Shown: positions 37,589 to 46,721 of the stretch, in pieces
How positions within the stretch are numbered: the stretch's first letter is position 1
How the letters are laid out: every line of letters starts with the position of its first letter
Source of the DNA: Burkholderia sp. HI2500
GTDB lineage: Bacteria; Pseudomonadota; Gammaproteobacteria; Burkholderiales; Burkholderiaceae
Direction of reading: 5' to 3'
DNA: 64,000 nucleotides
Assembly (NCBI RefSeq): GCF_002223055.1
Contig: NZ_NKFL01000003.1
Span: 154,615 to 218,614 of the forward strand
Notes under the pieces: generated by a model
What the model was told of the DNA's origin: nothing
The model's input: the letters and a program-made list of their open reading frames with translations, nothing else
The model's database searches: none
Translations under genes and position numbers: made by a program

Positions 37589-38980
37589 ATGAGTGGAAGC
37601 AACACAGGCCTTGGTACGGGCCTGAAGCAGCGGCACGTGACGATGATGTCGATTGCCGGCGTGATCGGCGCGGGCCTGTTCGTCGGCTCCGGCCACGCCA
37701 TCGCGGAAGCCGGCCCGGCGTCGATCCTTGCGTATGCGATCGCAGGGGTGCTGGTCGTGCTCGTGATGCGCATGCTCGGCGAGATGGCAGTCGCCCATCC
37801 GGACAGCGGTTCGTTCTCCACCTATGCCGATCGCGCGATCGGCCACTGGGCCGGTTTCTCGATCGGCTGGCTGTACTGGTGGTTCTGGGTGCTCGTGATC
37901 CCGATCGAGGCGACTGCCGCCGCGACCATCCTCAATGCATGGTTTCCTGGCGTTGCAACCTGGGTCTTCGCGCTCGGCATCACGCTGGTGCTGACGGTGA
38001 CCAACCTCTTCTCGGTCAAGAACTACGGCGAATTCGAATTCTGGTTCGCGCTGATCAAGGTTGTCGCGATCGTCGTGTTCCTGTGCATCGGCGGTGCGGC
38101 GATCGTCGGCATCATCCCGGCGCCGGCCGTATCGGGCGTGTCGAACCTGTTCGTGCATGACGGCTTCATGCCGCACGGCGCTGGCGCCGTGCTCGCGGCG
38201 ATGCTGACGACGATGTTCTCGTTCCTCGGCACCGAGATCGTGACGATCGCGGCCGCCGAATCGGACAACCCGCAACGCCAGATCGTGCGTGCGACGAATT
38301 CGGTGATCTGGCGTATCACGCTGTTCTATCTCGGCTCGATTCTCGTCGTCGCGGCCATCGTGCCGTGGAACGACCCGCTGCTGCCGAAGCACGGCTCGTA
38401 TCAGCGCGCGATGGAGCTGATCGGCGTCCCGAACGCGAAGGCGATCATCGACGTGATCGTGCTGGTGTCGGTCGCGAGCTGCCTGAACTCGGCGCTGTAC
38501 ACCGCGTCGCGAATGCTGTTCTCGCTGTCCAAGCGCAAGGATGCGCCCGCGTTCCTCCACCGCACCGATTCGACCGGCACGCCGCGCGCGGCCGTGCTCG
38601 CGTCGACCGCGTTCGGTTTCGTGACCGTGATCGCGAACTACCTGATGCCGGAGCAGGTGTTCGGCTTCCTGCTGGCGACGTCGGGCGCGATCGCGCTGCT
38701 CGTGTATCTCGTGATCGCGATCTCGCAGCTGCGGATGCGCAAGACGCTCGAATCGACCGGCGCGGACCTGACGCTGCGGATGTGGTTGTTCCCGTGGCTC
38801 ACGTGGGCGGTGATCCTGTTCATCTGCGGCACGCTGACCGTGATGCTCGTGAGCGAGGATCACCGGATGGAAGTGGGGGCGACGGCTGTACTCGCGTTGA
38901 TCGTGTTGTTGGCGTCGTGGCTGAACAAGCGTGGTCGCGACGCGCAGGCGAGCGAAGGGCGGCGCGTGTCGGCGACGTGA
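37589..38980 (+). CDS. gabP: GABA/amino-acid permease GabP (APC family)
   Basis: The product is 463 aa from the ATG at 37589, chosen for GGAGAGAGA just upstream; the open frame extends 67 codons further without family features. The similarity to Escherichia coli GabP as I recall it is high through the whole protein: LKQRHVTMMSIAGVIGAGLF, DSGSFSTYADRAIGHWAGFS, LYWWFWVLVIPIEATAA, NYGEFEFWFALIKVVAI and LVYLVIAISQLRMRK. It imports 4-aminobutyrate, or a close analogue, with protons. It is alone, with no gabT/gabD in the window. A hairpin terminator follows. Confidence 0.88.
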   Translation: MSGSNTGLGTGLKQRHVTMMSIAGVIGAGLFVGSGHAIAEAGPASILAYAIAGVLVVLVMRMLGEMAVAHPDSGSFSTYADRAIGHWAGFSIGWLYWWFWVLVIPIEATAAATILNAWFPGVATWVFALGITLVLTVTNLFSVKNYGEFEFWFALIKVVAIVVFLCIGGAAIVGIIPAPAVSGVSNLFVHDGFMPHGAGAVLAAMLTTMFSFLGTEIVTIAAAESDNPQRQIVRATNSVIWRITLFYLGSILVVAAIVPWNDPLLPKHGSYQRAMELIGVPNAKAIIDVIVLVSVASCLNSALYTASRMLFSLSKRKDAPAFLHRTDSTGTPRAAVLASTAFGFVTVIANYLMPEQVFGFLLATSGAIALLVYLVIAISQLRMRKTLESTGADLTLRMWLFPWLTWAVILFICGTLTVMLVSEDHRMEVGATAVLALIVLLASWLNKRGRDAQASEGRRVSAT

Positions 38981-39020
38981 TGGCGTGAAGTGTGGCGGGC
39001 GGAAAGCCCGCGTCACGAAA

Positions 39021-39060
39021 AATGGCCCGATCGGCGTTTGCCGGTCGGGCCATTTGCTTT
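39021..39060 (+). terminator. Terminator after gabP
   Basis: AATGGCCCGATCGGC and the near-perfect complement GCCGGTCGGGCCATT (39021-39054, small loop) are followed by TGCTTTT. Confidence 0.75.
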
Positions 39061-39213
39061 TGGCATTATCCAATGCGGCGGAAAATGTGGACCGCGATCT
39101 TGTGTGAGGGGGCAAGAAGCAAGACGAAACTAGCGCGTAATAATCGAACTCGTCTGATTTCATCAACACAGACATGCTCGTACATTGATTGCTTCGATTA
39201 CCGAGGTGAATCG

Positions 39214-39333
39214 ATGGGCAAATCAATTTGGCCTCCTTTGTTGATGGTCGGCATTATCGGGCAGAGCCTGATATCCAATTGCGCGATCGATACGCCTTGT
39301 CGTTCGTCGACTGTATCGAGGTCGAAACAATGA
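39214..39333 (+). CDS. 39-aa hydrophobic peptide, possible precursor, first gene of a three-gene island
   Basis: This is a 39-codon frame with a strong Shine-Dalgarno sequence (GAGGTGA, 39204-39210, 3-9 nt before the ATG). Its stop overlaps the start of the alpha/beta hydrolase gene (ATGA at 39330), which points to real, coupled translation. The peptide starts MGKSIWPPLLMVGIIGQSLI, a hydrophobic stretch; the rest is polar with two cysteines (C23, C29), ending SRSKQ. There is no canonical lipobox. It could be a leader or core peptide modified by the radical SAM enzyme two genes down, a tiny membrane protein, or only a translational coupler. I know no family for it. Confidence 0.5.
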   Translation: MGKSIWPPLLMVGIIGQSLISNCAIDTPCRSSTVSRSKQ

Positions 39334-40199
39334 CTGAGCGTTCGACTGCTCGCGTCGGCATAGCTTTCTCCGCCCGCGACGGATTCCAGCTCAAGGGAAC
39401 CTATTTCCCGGCGGCCGAGGGTGATCGTTCCCCCGTGCTCATCTGCCCTGCGACAGGAATCCGGCAATCCTTTTATTTCCCGTTTGCAGACTGGCTACGC
39501 AAAGAGGGCCACTCGACGTTTGTATTCGACTATCGGGGAATCGGCGCGTCGCTTGATACGGAGCACGTCCGCCAGTCCCGAGCGCGGAAACAGGACTGGG
39601 GGCAGTTCGACATGCCTGCGGCGCTCGACTGGCTTCTTGGCGAAACCGGTGTGCGCGGCGCACATTTGATCGGGCATAGCGCAGGCGCACAACTGGTCGG
39701 CCTGATGCCGAATCACGCATCCATTCGTTCGCTATGCGCCATCTCGGCGTCTTCCGGGTATGTCGGCAACATTCGCTGGCCAAAGCGTTTCGCGGCCTTG
39801 CTGCTTGCGCATATGTACGTGCCGATTTCCGTTCGATTGCTCGGTTACGTTCCGGCCAGGGTACTCGGTTGGGGTGATGATCTGCCGCCGTGCGTCGGAC
39901 TTCAGTGGGCCCGATGGTGCCGTCGGCCGGGATATGTGGCGAACGAATTCGGAGTAGGGGTGGCACGCCACTACTACGACGAATTTATCGCTCCCGTCAC
40001 CGTTGTGGCCGCAACCGACGACCCGCTTGCCACGCCGGCCAATATTGCAGACTGGCTGCGCCTGTTGCCGAGAGCCAAGTCCGACGTTCACTTCATCCAT
40101 CCAGAAAATCCCGACGGCCGAGCAATTGGCCACGTCGGCATGTTCCGCCGCGAGCATTCGTCGCTGTGGCCGGAACTCACCAGAGGGTTGCTGCGCTGA
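39330..40199 (+). CDS. Alpha/beta hydrolase (COG4757-like) in the low-GC island
   Basis: The product is 289 aa from the ATG at 39330, overlapping the upstream 39-codon frame by 4 nt. Alpha/beta hydrolase motifs are clear: PVLICPATGIRQSFYFPFAD, FVFDYRGIGAS, the nucleophile elbow GHSAG (S117), the acid near D230/D231 in AATDDPLATP, and the catalytic His likely H268 in AIGHVGMFR. It resembles the predicted hydrolase group COG4757, of unknown substrate. It has no signal peptide. It is followed after 39 nt by a radical SAM gene, so the two probably act in the same pathway. The G+C content is visibly lower than in neighbours. Confidence 0.85.
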   Translation: MTERSTARVGIAFSARDGFQLKGTYFPAAEGDRSPVLICPATGIRQSFYFPFADWLRKEGHSTFVFDYRGIGASLDTEHVRQSRARKQDWGQFDMPAALDWLLGETGVRGAHLIGHSAGAQLVGLMPNHASIRSLCAISASSGYVGNIRWPKRFAALLLAHMYVPISVRLLGYVPARVLGWGDDLPPCVGLQWARWCRRPGYVANEFGVGVARHYYDEFIAPVTVVAATDDPLATPANIADWLRLLPRAKSDVHFIHPENPDGRAIGHVGMFRREHSSLWPELTRGLLR

Positions 40200-40238
40200 C
40201 GGAGCGCGTCGTTTGCATCCTCGCATCAGGAGACCACG

Positions 40239-41300
40239 ATGGATGATTCAATTGAAATGAAATTGCGCTTCAAGGCCGTCAGAAATGAGGCGAAGGAGAC
40301 GCGCGCGTCGCTTTACCATCTCACGAATCAATGCAACCTACGTTGCAAGGGCTGCTGGTTTTTCGAGAACGAATTCGATACGGCATCGCAAGAGTTGAGC
40401 GATGCGATTCGCCTTGAGCAGCGTGTGAGGGAGGAAGCTGCGCGCGGGATCAACGCGCCGCTATTGATTGGCGGCGAGCCTGCATTGCACCTCGATCGGA
40501 TACGGATGTTCCGGAAATACATGCCGAAAGTGTCAGTGTCGACGAATGGACTTCGAAAAATCCCGTATGAAGGATTCGAGGACATCACCATCGCGATCTC
40601 CGTATTTGGCGGCGGGCCACTCGACGATGAATTGCGTGCGATCGGTCCGAACGGAAAACGCTTCACCGGCTTGTTTGACAAGGCACTGGCAAACTATCGC
40701 GACGACGAACGTGCGGGTTTTGTCTACGCAGTGACGATTGACGGTATCGCGTACATCGAGGAAACGGTGCGTAAAATTCGAGATAACGGGAATCGCTTGC
40801 TGTTCAATTACTACAGCCCCTACGACGTTGACGGACCGTTACGCAGGCGAGGCGAGGAGAGATTGCTGGACGTGTTGCTCGACTTAAAGGTGAAATACCC
40901 TGAAACCGTCGCAAGCCATCCCTATTATCTGGCGGCCCTGATGAGGGGCGAGACAGCTTGGGGAGCATTCAATGGTGCGAGTTGTCCGAGCGTTAGCGAG
41001 GATCATCCGCAAAACGTGGATCGGTTCGCATCGGGGTGGCCCTCGCTGCCCAGGTTCAATGCATATCGTGCCGACTTTGTCTCGCTTGCGCGCTGTTGTA
41101 CATCAGGAGAATGTGCGAAGTGCCGTGACAGCCAGGCCGTGATTTCCTGGTTGCTGGTTAACGCGAGGCATGTACTGCAGGAAGACGACGGACTTCGGAC
41201 ATGGACGGAGGTTGCTGAAAGCTATTTCAGTCAGTTTGTCTGGTCGAAATACCATCCGCGCAACCGTATGGCGCGTACGTCGAATTGCGCAATGCAATGA
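40239..41300 (+). CDS. Radical SAM enzyme with extra C-terminal cysteines
   Basis: The product is 353 aa. The cluster-binding CxxxCxxC is C32, C36, C39 (NQCNLRCKGCWFF), with the GGEP motif at 78-81 (SAM amino-group binding) and VSVSTNGLRKIP. C-terminal cysteines C249, C286, C287, C292 and C295 (CCTSGECAKC) could bind an auxiliary Fe-S cluster, like the SPASM or twitch domains of peptide-modifying radical SAM enzymes, but the spacing is not the standard SPASM one. The SD AGGAGA lies 8 nt before the ATG. It is the third gene of the island, in lower-GC DNA. The substrate is unknown; the neighbouring short peptide is the first candidate. Confidence 0.85.
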   Translation: MDDSIEMKLRFKAVRNEAKETRASLYHLTNQCNLRCKGCWFFENEFDTASQELSDAIRLEQRVREEAARGINAPLLIGGEPALHLDRIRMFRKYMPKVSVSTNGLRKIPYEGFEDITIAISVFGGGPLDDELRAIGPNGKRFTGLFDKALANYRDDERAGFVYAVTIDGIAYIEETVRKIRDNGNRLLFNYYSPYDVDGPLRRRGEERLLDVLLDLKVKYPETVASHPYYLAALMRGETAWGAFNGASCPSVSEDHPQNVDRFASGWPSLPRFNAYRADFVSLARCCTSGECAKCRDSQAVISWLLVNARHVLQEDDGLRTWTEVAESYFSQFVWSKYHPRNRMARTSNCAMQ

Positions 41301-41392
41301 GGCGGCACTGGGTGGTCACCATGCCGCCATGCATAGCCGGATCGAAATCGGACGGCCAACGCCGGTCGTGACGTAACCGGTGCGCCGAAAAG

Positions 41393-41419
41393 AAAAAAGC
41401 CCGCACAAAGCGGGCTTTT
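41393..41419. terminator. Bidirectional terminator between the radical SAM gene and ychF
   Basis: GCCCGC-ACAAA-GCGGGC (41399-41415) is flanked by six A residues on the left and TTTT on the right. Confidence 0.85.
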
Positions 41420-41441
41420 CACTGAAGCGATAACGCAACGC

Positions 41442-42536
41442 TCAGACGTTGAACAGGAAGTTCATCACGTCGCCGTCGTGCACGACATATTCCTTCCCTT
41501 CCGCGCGCATCTTGCCGGCTTCCTTCGCGCCTTGCTCGCCCTTGTACGTGACGAAGTCGTCGAATGCGATCGTCTGCGCGCGGATGAAGCCGCGCTCGAA
41601 GTCGGTGTGGATCACGCCGGCCGCTTGAGGGGCCGTGTCGCCGATATGGATCGTCCACGCGCGCACTTCCTTCACGCCCGCGGTGAAGTAGGTCTGCAGG
41701 CCGAGCAGCTTGAACCCCGCGCGGATCACGCGGTCGAGGCCCGGCTCTTCCATGCCCATGTCGGCGAGGAACGCTTCCTTGTCCGCGTCGTCGAGATCGG
41801 CGATTTCCGCCTCGATCGCCGCACACACGGCGACCACCGGCGCATTCTCGCTTTCCGCGTACTTGCGTACCGCGTCGAGGTGCGGGTTGTTCTCGAAACC
41901 GTCGTCCTTCACGTTGGCCACGTACATGGCCGGCTTCGCGGTGATCAGGCAGAACGGCTTGAGCAGCGCCTCTTCGTCGTCCGACAGTTCGAGGCCGCGC
42001 ACGGCCTTGCCCTGGTCGAGCTGCGCGCGCACTTTTTCGAGCACCGCGACGAGCTTCGCCGCTTCCTTGTCGTTGCCCGACTTCGCAGCCTTCGAATAGC
42101 GCGTGAGCGCCTTCTCGACGGTGCCGAGGTCGGCGAGCGCGAGCTCGGTGTTGATCACTTCGATGTCGTCGATCGGGCTGACCTTGCCGGCGACGTGAAT
42201 GACGTTCTCGTCCTCGAAGCAGCGCACGACGTGCGTGATCGCGTCGGTTTCGCGGATGTTCGCGAGGAACTGGTTGCCGAGGCCTTCACCCTTGCTCGCG
42301 CCCGCGACGAGGCCTGCGATATCGACGAATTCGACGACGGCCGGCACGACCCGCTCCGGCTTGACGATCTCGGAGAGCGCCTTCAGGCGCGTATCGGGCA
42401 CTTCGACGATGCCGACGTTCGGCTCGATCGTGCAGAACGGGTAGTTCTCGGCGGCGATGCCGGCCTTGGTCAGCGCATTGAACAGGGTGGACTTGCCGAC
42501 GTTGGGCAAGCCGACGATGCCGCATTTGAGACTCAT
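41442..42536 (-). CDS. ychF: Redox-regulated ATPase YchF (Obg-related)
   Basis: The product is 364 aa, standard length. The P-loop domain reads [20 protein letters not shown], then [18 protein letters not shown] and [21 protein letters not shown] helical coiled region and a C-terminal TGS-like domain follow ([35 protein letters not shown]). YchF belongs to the Obg GTPase group but prefers ATP; it interacts with ribosomes and the oxidative stress response. It is divergent from the UbiH-family gene. Confidence 0.97.
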   Translation of the reverse strand: MSLKCGIVGLPNVGKSTLFNALTKAGIAAENYPFCTIEPNVGIVEVPDTRLKALSEIVKPERVVPAVVEFVDIAGLVAGASKGEGLGNQFLANIRETDAITHVVRCFEDENVIHVAGKVSPIDDIEVINTELALADLGTVEKALTRYSKAAKSGNDKEAAKLVAVLEKVRAQLDQGKAVRGLELSDDEEALLKPFCLITAKPAMYVANVKDDGFENNPHLDAVRKYAESENAPVVAVCAAIEAEIADLDDADKEAFLADMGMEEPGLDRVIRAGFKLLGLQTYFTAGVKEVRAWTIHIGDTAPQAAGVIHTDFERGFIRAQTIAFDDFVTYKGEQGAKEAGKMRAEGKEYVVHDGDVMNFLFNV

Positions 42537-42783
42537 GGAATCCTTCGGACGGGTAAGGCGGCGCGGCCGGACAGGGCACGGCGGCGCGGGAAAATAAGGG
42601 CGGCCGGCGCTTGGGGCGCGGCGGGCCGACGGTCAAAGTCGCTATTGTACCGTGCCGACGCCCCGGAATCCGGGCGGGCGCCGAACGGCCGATGCGGCGG
42701 GCCGCCGCGCTGCCGCATCGGCCTGCGATTCTGCTGATTTCCCGCAAAGTCCGGCCGCGTAAGGGTTTGGCCCCGCGGCTATA

Positions 42784-43962
42784 ATGCCCGCCATGACTGC
42801 CCACCACACCTTCGACGTCGCCGTGGTCGGCGGCGGGCTCGTCGGCAAGACGGCCGCGCTCGCGCTGACCCAGTCCGGCTACAAGACAGCCTTGCTCGCC
42901 CAGCCGGCCACGCCGCGCCCCGCCGATCTCGCCTTCGACACGCGCGTCTACGCGCTGTCCTCCAGTTCGCAGGCGCTGCTCGAGCGGCTGCGCGTCTGGC
43001 AGGCGCTCGATCACAGCCGGCTTGCGCCGGTCTACGACATGCGCGTGTATGGCGACGCGCACGCGGAACTGCATTTCTCCGCGTACCAGGCGTCCGTGCC
43101 GCAGCTCGCGTGGATCGCCGAATCGTCGCTGGTCGAGGCGTCGCTCGACGCCGCGCTGCGGTTCCAGCCGAACCTCACGTGGTTCGATGCGCGCGCACAG
43201 GGCTTCGACGTGCGCGACGACGCGGCCGTGCTCACGCTGTCGTCGGGACAGGTGCTGGAAGCGGACCTCGTCGTCGGCGCGGACGGCGCGCATTCGTGGG
43301 TACGCTCGCAAATGGGGGCCAAGGTCGAGCGGCGCGACTACCGGCAAACCGGCGTCGTCGCGAACTTCAAGGCGTCGCTGCCGCACCGCGAGACCGCCTA
43401 CCAGTGGTTCCACGAAGGCGAGATCGTCGCGCTGCTGCCGCTGCCGGACGGCCATGTGTCGCTCGTCTGGTCCGCGCACACCGCGCATGCGGACGAATTG
43501 CTCGCACTCGATCCGGCGCAGCTCGCGGCCGAAGTCGAGCGCGTGTCGCACGGCCAGGTCGGCACGCTCGACTGCGTGACGCCGGCTGCCGGCTTCCCGC
43601 TGGCGCTGCAGACGGTCGACAAGCTGATCGCACCGCGCGTCGCGCTCGTCGGCGATGCCGCGCACCTGATCCACCCGCTCGCGGGGCAGGGGATGAACCT
43701 CGGCCTGCGCGACGTCGCGGCGCTTGCCGACGCGATCGCAGGCAAGGAAAGCTTCCGCAACCTCGGCGATACGGTGCTGCTGCGTCGCTACGAGCGTTCG
43801 CGTCGCGAAGACATCCGCGCGCTGATGGTCGCGACCGACGGGCTGCAGCGGCTGTTCGCGGTGCCGGGCTCGCTCGCGAAGGCCGTGCGCAACGCGGGCA
43901 TGGCCTTCGTCGGCGCGCAGCCGCTGGTAAAGCGCTGGCTCGTATCAGCCGCGCTCGGCTGA
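42784..43962 (+). CDS. UbiH/UbiF/COQ6-family FAD monooxygenase
   Basis: The product is 392 aa. FAD-binding motifs: GxGxxG as VAVVGGGLVGKTAALALTQS, the second DLVVGADGAHSWVRSQMGA, and the third RVALVGDAAHLIHPLAGQGM. This is the ubiquinone-biosynthesis hydroxylase family (UbiH, UbiF, UbiI); the exact ring position cannot be assigned. The start may be MPAMTAHH at 42784 or the ATG three codons later (42793). It is followed by dsbC on the same strand after 94 nt. The enzyme is peripheral to the inner membrane in known members. Confidence 0.9.
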   Translation: MPAMTAHHTFDVAVVGGGLVGKTAALALTQSGYKTALLAQPATPRPADLAFDTRVYALSSSSQALLERLRVWQALDHSRLAPVYDMRVYGDAHAELHFSAYQASVPQLAWIAESSLVEASLDAALRFQPNLTWFDARAQGFDVRDDAAVLTLSSGQVLEADLVVGADGAHSWVRSQMGAKVERRDYRQTGVVANFKASLPHRETAYQWFHEGEIVALLPLPDGHVSLVWSAHTAHADELLALDPAQLAAEVERVSHGQVGTLDCVTPAAGFPLALQTVDKLIAPRVALVGDAAHLIHPLAGQGMNLGLRDVAALADAIAGKESFRNLGDTVLLRRYERSRREDIRALMVATDGLQRLFAVPGSLAKAVRNAGMAFVGAQPLVKRWLVSAALG

Positions 43963-44056
43963 TCGATCGAACCTTCGGCCGCTTCGCCGGTCGGACACGG
44001 TTCCGTTACGGCGTACACTGTGCCGTGCACTCCGATTGAGCTGAAGGAAGAATTCG

Positions 44057-44785
44057 ATGAAAAAAACGATCCGCATCGCGTCGCTGGCGCTGGCCGTCAC
44101 GATGGCGACGCTTGGCTGCACCGCGCAGGCCGACCAGACCACCGACAAGCTGAAAGCAACGCTGCAGGCCCGCCTCGGCAGCGACGCGCCGATCAAGAGC
44201 GTGTCGAAAGCGCCGGTCGCCGGCCTTTACGAAGTCAACCTCGGCTCGCAGATCATCTATAGCGATGCGGCAGGCGATTACGTGCTGCTCGGCGATCTCG
44301 TCGACACCAAGACGCACAAGAACCTGACCGACGCGCGCCTGTCCGAAATCAACAAGATCGACTTCGCGAGCCTGCCGTTCGCGAATGCGATCAAGGTCGT
44401 CAAGGGCAACGGTGCCCGCAAGATCGCGGTGTTCTCCGATCCGAACTGCCCGTATTGCAAGAAGCTCGAGACGACGCTGCAGTCGGTCGACAACGTGACC
44501 GTCTACACGTTCCTGTACCCGGTGCTGTCGCCGGATTCGACCGCGAAGTCGAAGGCGATCTGGTGTGCGACCGATCGCGCGAAAACGTGGCAGGGCTGGA
44601 TGCTCGACCACCGCGCGCCGTCCGGCGCCGGTACCTGCGATACGACCGCGCTCGACAAGAACCTCGCACTCGGCCGTGGGATGAACGTCACGGGCACGCC
44701 GACGATCTTCCTGCCGGACGGCCGCCGCCTGCCGGGCGCCGTGTCGGCCGACCAGCTCAACCAGGCGCTCGCCTCGAGCAAGTAA
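44057..44785 (+). CDS. dsbC: Thiol:disulfide interchange protein DsbC
   Basis: The product is 242 aa. A signal peptide (about 1-25) is followed by an N-terminal dimerisation domain (LKATLQARLGSDAPIKSVSK) and a thioredoxin-fold domain with the active site C131-P-Y-C134 in FSDPNCPYCKKLE and the cis-proline loop TGTPTIFLPDGRR. It is a periplasmic disulfide isomerase that corrects wrongly paired cysteines, kept reduced by DsbD. The length is typical. It sits between a UbiH-family gene and an M61 peptidase gene. Confidence 0.95.
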   Translation: MKKTIRIASLALAVTMATLGCTAQADQTTDKLKATLQARLGSDAPIKSVSKAPVAGLYEVNLGSQIIYSDAAGDYVLLGDLVDTKTHKNLTDARLSEINKIDFASLPFANAIKVVKGNGARKIAVFSDPNCPYCKKLETTLQSVDNVTVYTFLYPVLSPDSTAKSKAIWCATDRAKTWQGWMLDHRAPSGAGTCDTTALDKNLALGRGMNVTGTPTIFLPDGRRLPGAVSADQLNQALASSK

Positions 44786-44819
44786 CCGACCACACGCCGG
44801 GCCGCATGGCCTGGCCAGC

Positions 44820-44849
44820 GAGGGGCGCCCGCATCTGCCGGCGCCTCTC
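44820..44849 (+). terminator. Possible terminator after dsbC
   Basis: GAGGGGCGCC and GGCGCCTCTC (arms 44820-44829 and 44840-44849) form a GC-rich stem with one G-U pair; the following T tract is weak (TTCGTTTCC). Confidence 0.4.
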
Positions 44850-44888
44850 TTCGTTTCCGCCGCCGTATTCGACCGACCGATTGCCACG

Positions 44889-46688
44889 ATGACTCAGCCG
44901 ATCCGCTATTCGATTGTTCCGAAAGATCTTGCCGCGCACCTGTTCGAAGTGTCGGTGACGGTCACCGATCCCGACCCCGAAGGCCAGCGCTTTTCGTTGC
45001 CGGTGTGGATTCCGGGCAGCTACCTCGTGCGCGAGTTCGCGCGCAACATCGTGACGCTCGGCGCCTTCAACGACGCGGGCCGCAAGGTGCGGATCGCGAA
45101 GACCGACAAGCACACGTGGCAGGCCGCACCCGTGAACGGCACGCTGACGCTGCGCTACGACGTGTATGCGTGGGACCTGTCGGTGCGCTCCGCGTATCTC
45201 GATGAGTCGGGCGGCTTCTTCAACGCGACGGCCGTGTTCCTGAGCGTTGCGGGCCGCGAGGATGCGCCGTGTGAAGTCGACATCGCGAAGCCGGCCGGTG
45301 CGGCGTTCCGCGCATGGCGCGTCGGTACGTCGCTGCCCGCGGCGCGCGGCACCAAGCGCTACGGGTTCGGTGCATATCGCGCAGCGAACTACGACGAGCT
45401 CTCCGACCATCCGGTGACGATCGGCGAATTCGCGCTCGCGACGTTCGACGCGCACGGCGTGCCGCACGACATCGTGATCGCGGGGCGCGTGACGCAGCTC
45501 GACCTGGAGCGCCTGCGCGCCGACCTGAAGCGCGTGTGCGAAGCGCAGATCGCGCTGTTCGAGCCGAAATCGAAGAAAGCGCCGATGGACCGCTACGTGT
45601 TCATGACGCTGGCGGTCAGCGACGGCTACGGCGGCCTCGAGCACCGCGCGTCGACCGCGCTGATCTGCAACCGCACCGACCTGCCGGTGAAAGGGCGGCC
45701 CGAAACGACGGAAGGCTATCGCACGTATCTCGGGCTCTGCAGCCACGAGTACTTCCATACGTGGAACGTGAAGCGCATCAAGCCGGCGGCGTTCGTGCCG
45801 TACGACCTGTCGAAGGAAAACTACACGTCGCTGCTGTGGCTGTTCGAAGGCTTCACGTCGTATTACGACGACCTGATGCTGGTGCGCAGCGGGCTGATGT
45901 CGCAGGACGAATATTTTGCGGCGCTCGGCCGAACGGTCGGCGGCGTGCTGCGCGGCACGGGGCGCCTGAAGCAGAGCGTCGCCGAAAGCTCGTTCGACGC
46001 GTGGATCAAGTACTACCGCCAGGACGAGAACGCGACCAATGCAATCGTCAGCTACTACACGAAGGGTTCGCTGGTCGCGCTCGCCTTCGATCTCGCGATC
46101 CGCGCGCAGACGCGCAACAAGAAGTCGCTCGACGACGTGATGCGCCTGCTGTGGCAGCGCTACGGCCGCGATTTTTATCGCGGCAAGCAGGCAGGCGTCG
46201 AGGAGAACGAAGTCGAGGCGCTGATCGAGGAGGCGACGGGCGTCGCGCTCGGCCGCCTGTTCGCCGATGCCGTGCACGGCACGCGCGACCTGCCGCTCGC
46301 CGAACTGCTCGCACCGTTCGGCGTGACGCTCGCGCCCGATGTGGCGAACGGCGCGCTCGCGAAGCCGACGATCGGCGCGCGCCTGCGCGGCGGCGCGGAC
46401 TGCACGTTCGCGGCCGTCTACGAAGGCGGCGCCGCACATCGCGCGGGGCTGTCGGCCGGCGACACGCTGATCGCGGTCGACGGGCTGCGCGTCACGGGCA
46501 CCAACCTCGACGCACTGCTCGCGCGCTACTGGCCGGGTGACAAGGTCGAGGTTCACGCGTTCCGGCGCGACGAGCTGCGCACCGCGAAACTGAAGCTCGA
46601 CGGCCCGGAAGTCACGCGCTACCGGCTGACGGCGGCCGCGAAGCCGGCTGCGGTCTCGAAGGCCCGAGAGGCCTGGCTGAAGGGGTGA
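44889..46688 (+). CDS. M61-family metallopeptidase with PDZ domain
   Basis: The product is 599 aa, related to glycyl aminopeptidases. The zinc site is HEYFH (H286, E287, H290) in GLCSHEYFHTWNVKRIKP, and the third ligand is E320 in WLFEGFTSYYDDLML. The N-terminal third is beta-rich (VWIPGSYLVREFARNIVTLG), and a C-terminal PDZ domain (about 490-560) includes GAAHRAGLSAGDTLIAVDGL, probably for peptide recognition. No signal peptide is evident, so it is likely cytoplasmic. It is a single gene. Confidence 0.92.
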   Translation: MTQPIRYSIVPKDLAAHLFEVSVTVTDPDPEGQRFSLPVWIPGSYLVREFARNIVTLGAFNDAGRKVRIAKTDKHTWQAAPVNGTLTLRYDVYAWDLSVRSAYLDESGGFFNATAVFLSVAGREDAPCEVDIAKPAGAAFRAWRVGTSLPAARGTKRYGFGAYRAANYDELSDHPVTIGEFALATFDAHGVPHDIVIAGRVTQLDLERLRADLKRVCEAQIALFEPKSKKAPMDRYVFMTLAVSDGYGGLEHRASTALICNRTDLPVKGRPETTEGYRTYLGLCSHEYFHTWNVKRIKPAAFVPYDLSKENYTSLLWLFEGFTSYYDDLMLVRSGLMSQDEYFAALGRTVGGVLRGTGRLKQSVAESSFDAWIKYYRQDENATNAIVSYYTKGSLVALAFDLAIRAQTRNKKSLDDVMRLLWQRYGRDFYRGKQAGVEENEVEALIEEATGVALGRLFADAVHGTRDLPLAELLAPFGVTLAPDVANGALAKPTIGARLRGGADCTFAAVYEGGAAHRAGLSAGDTLIAVDGLRVTGTNLDALLARYWPGDKVEVHAFRRDELRTAKLKLDGPEVTRYRLTAAAKPAAVSKAREAWLKG

Positions 46689-46721
46689 ACGGTCGGAAGC
46701 GGGTATCGGGGCACGATCAAC

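Noticed and set aside
38992..39213. In-frame N-terminal extension of the 39-codon island peptide
   Set aside because: The extension runs back through the gabP terminator and has no SD; the ATG at 39214 has a strong one.
39214..39282. Lipoprotein interpretation of the 39-aa island peptide
   Set aside because: The residues before C23 (LISNC) do not form a lipobox, as the -1 residue is Asn rather than Gly, Ala or Ser.
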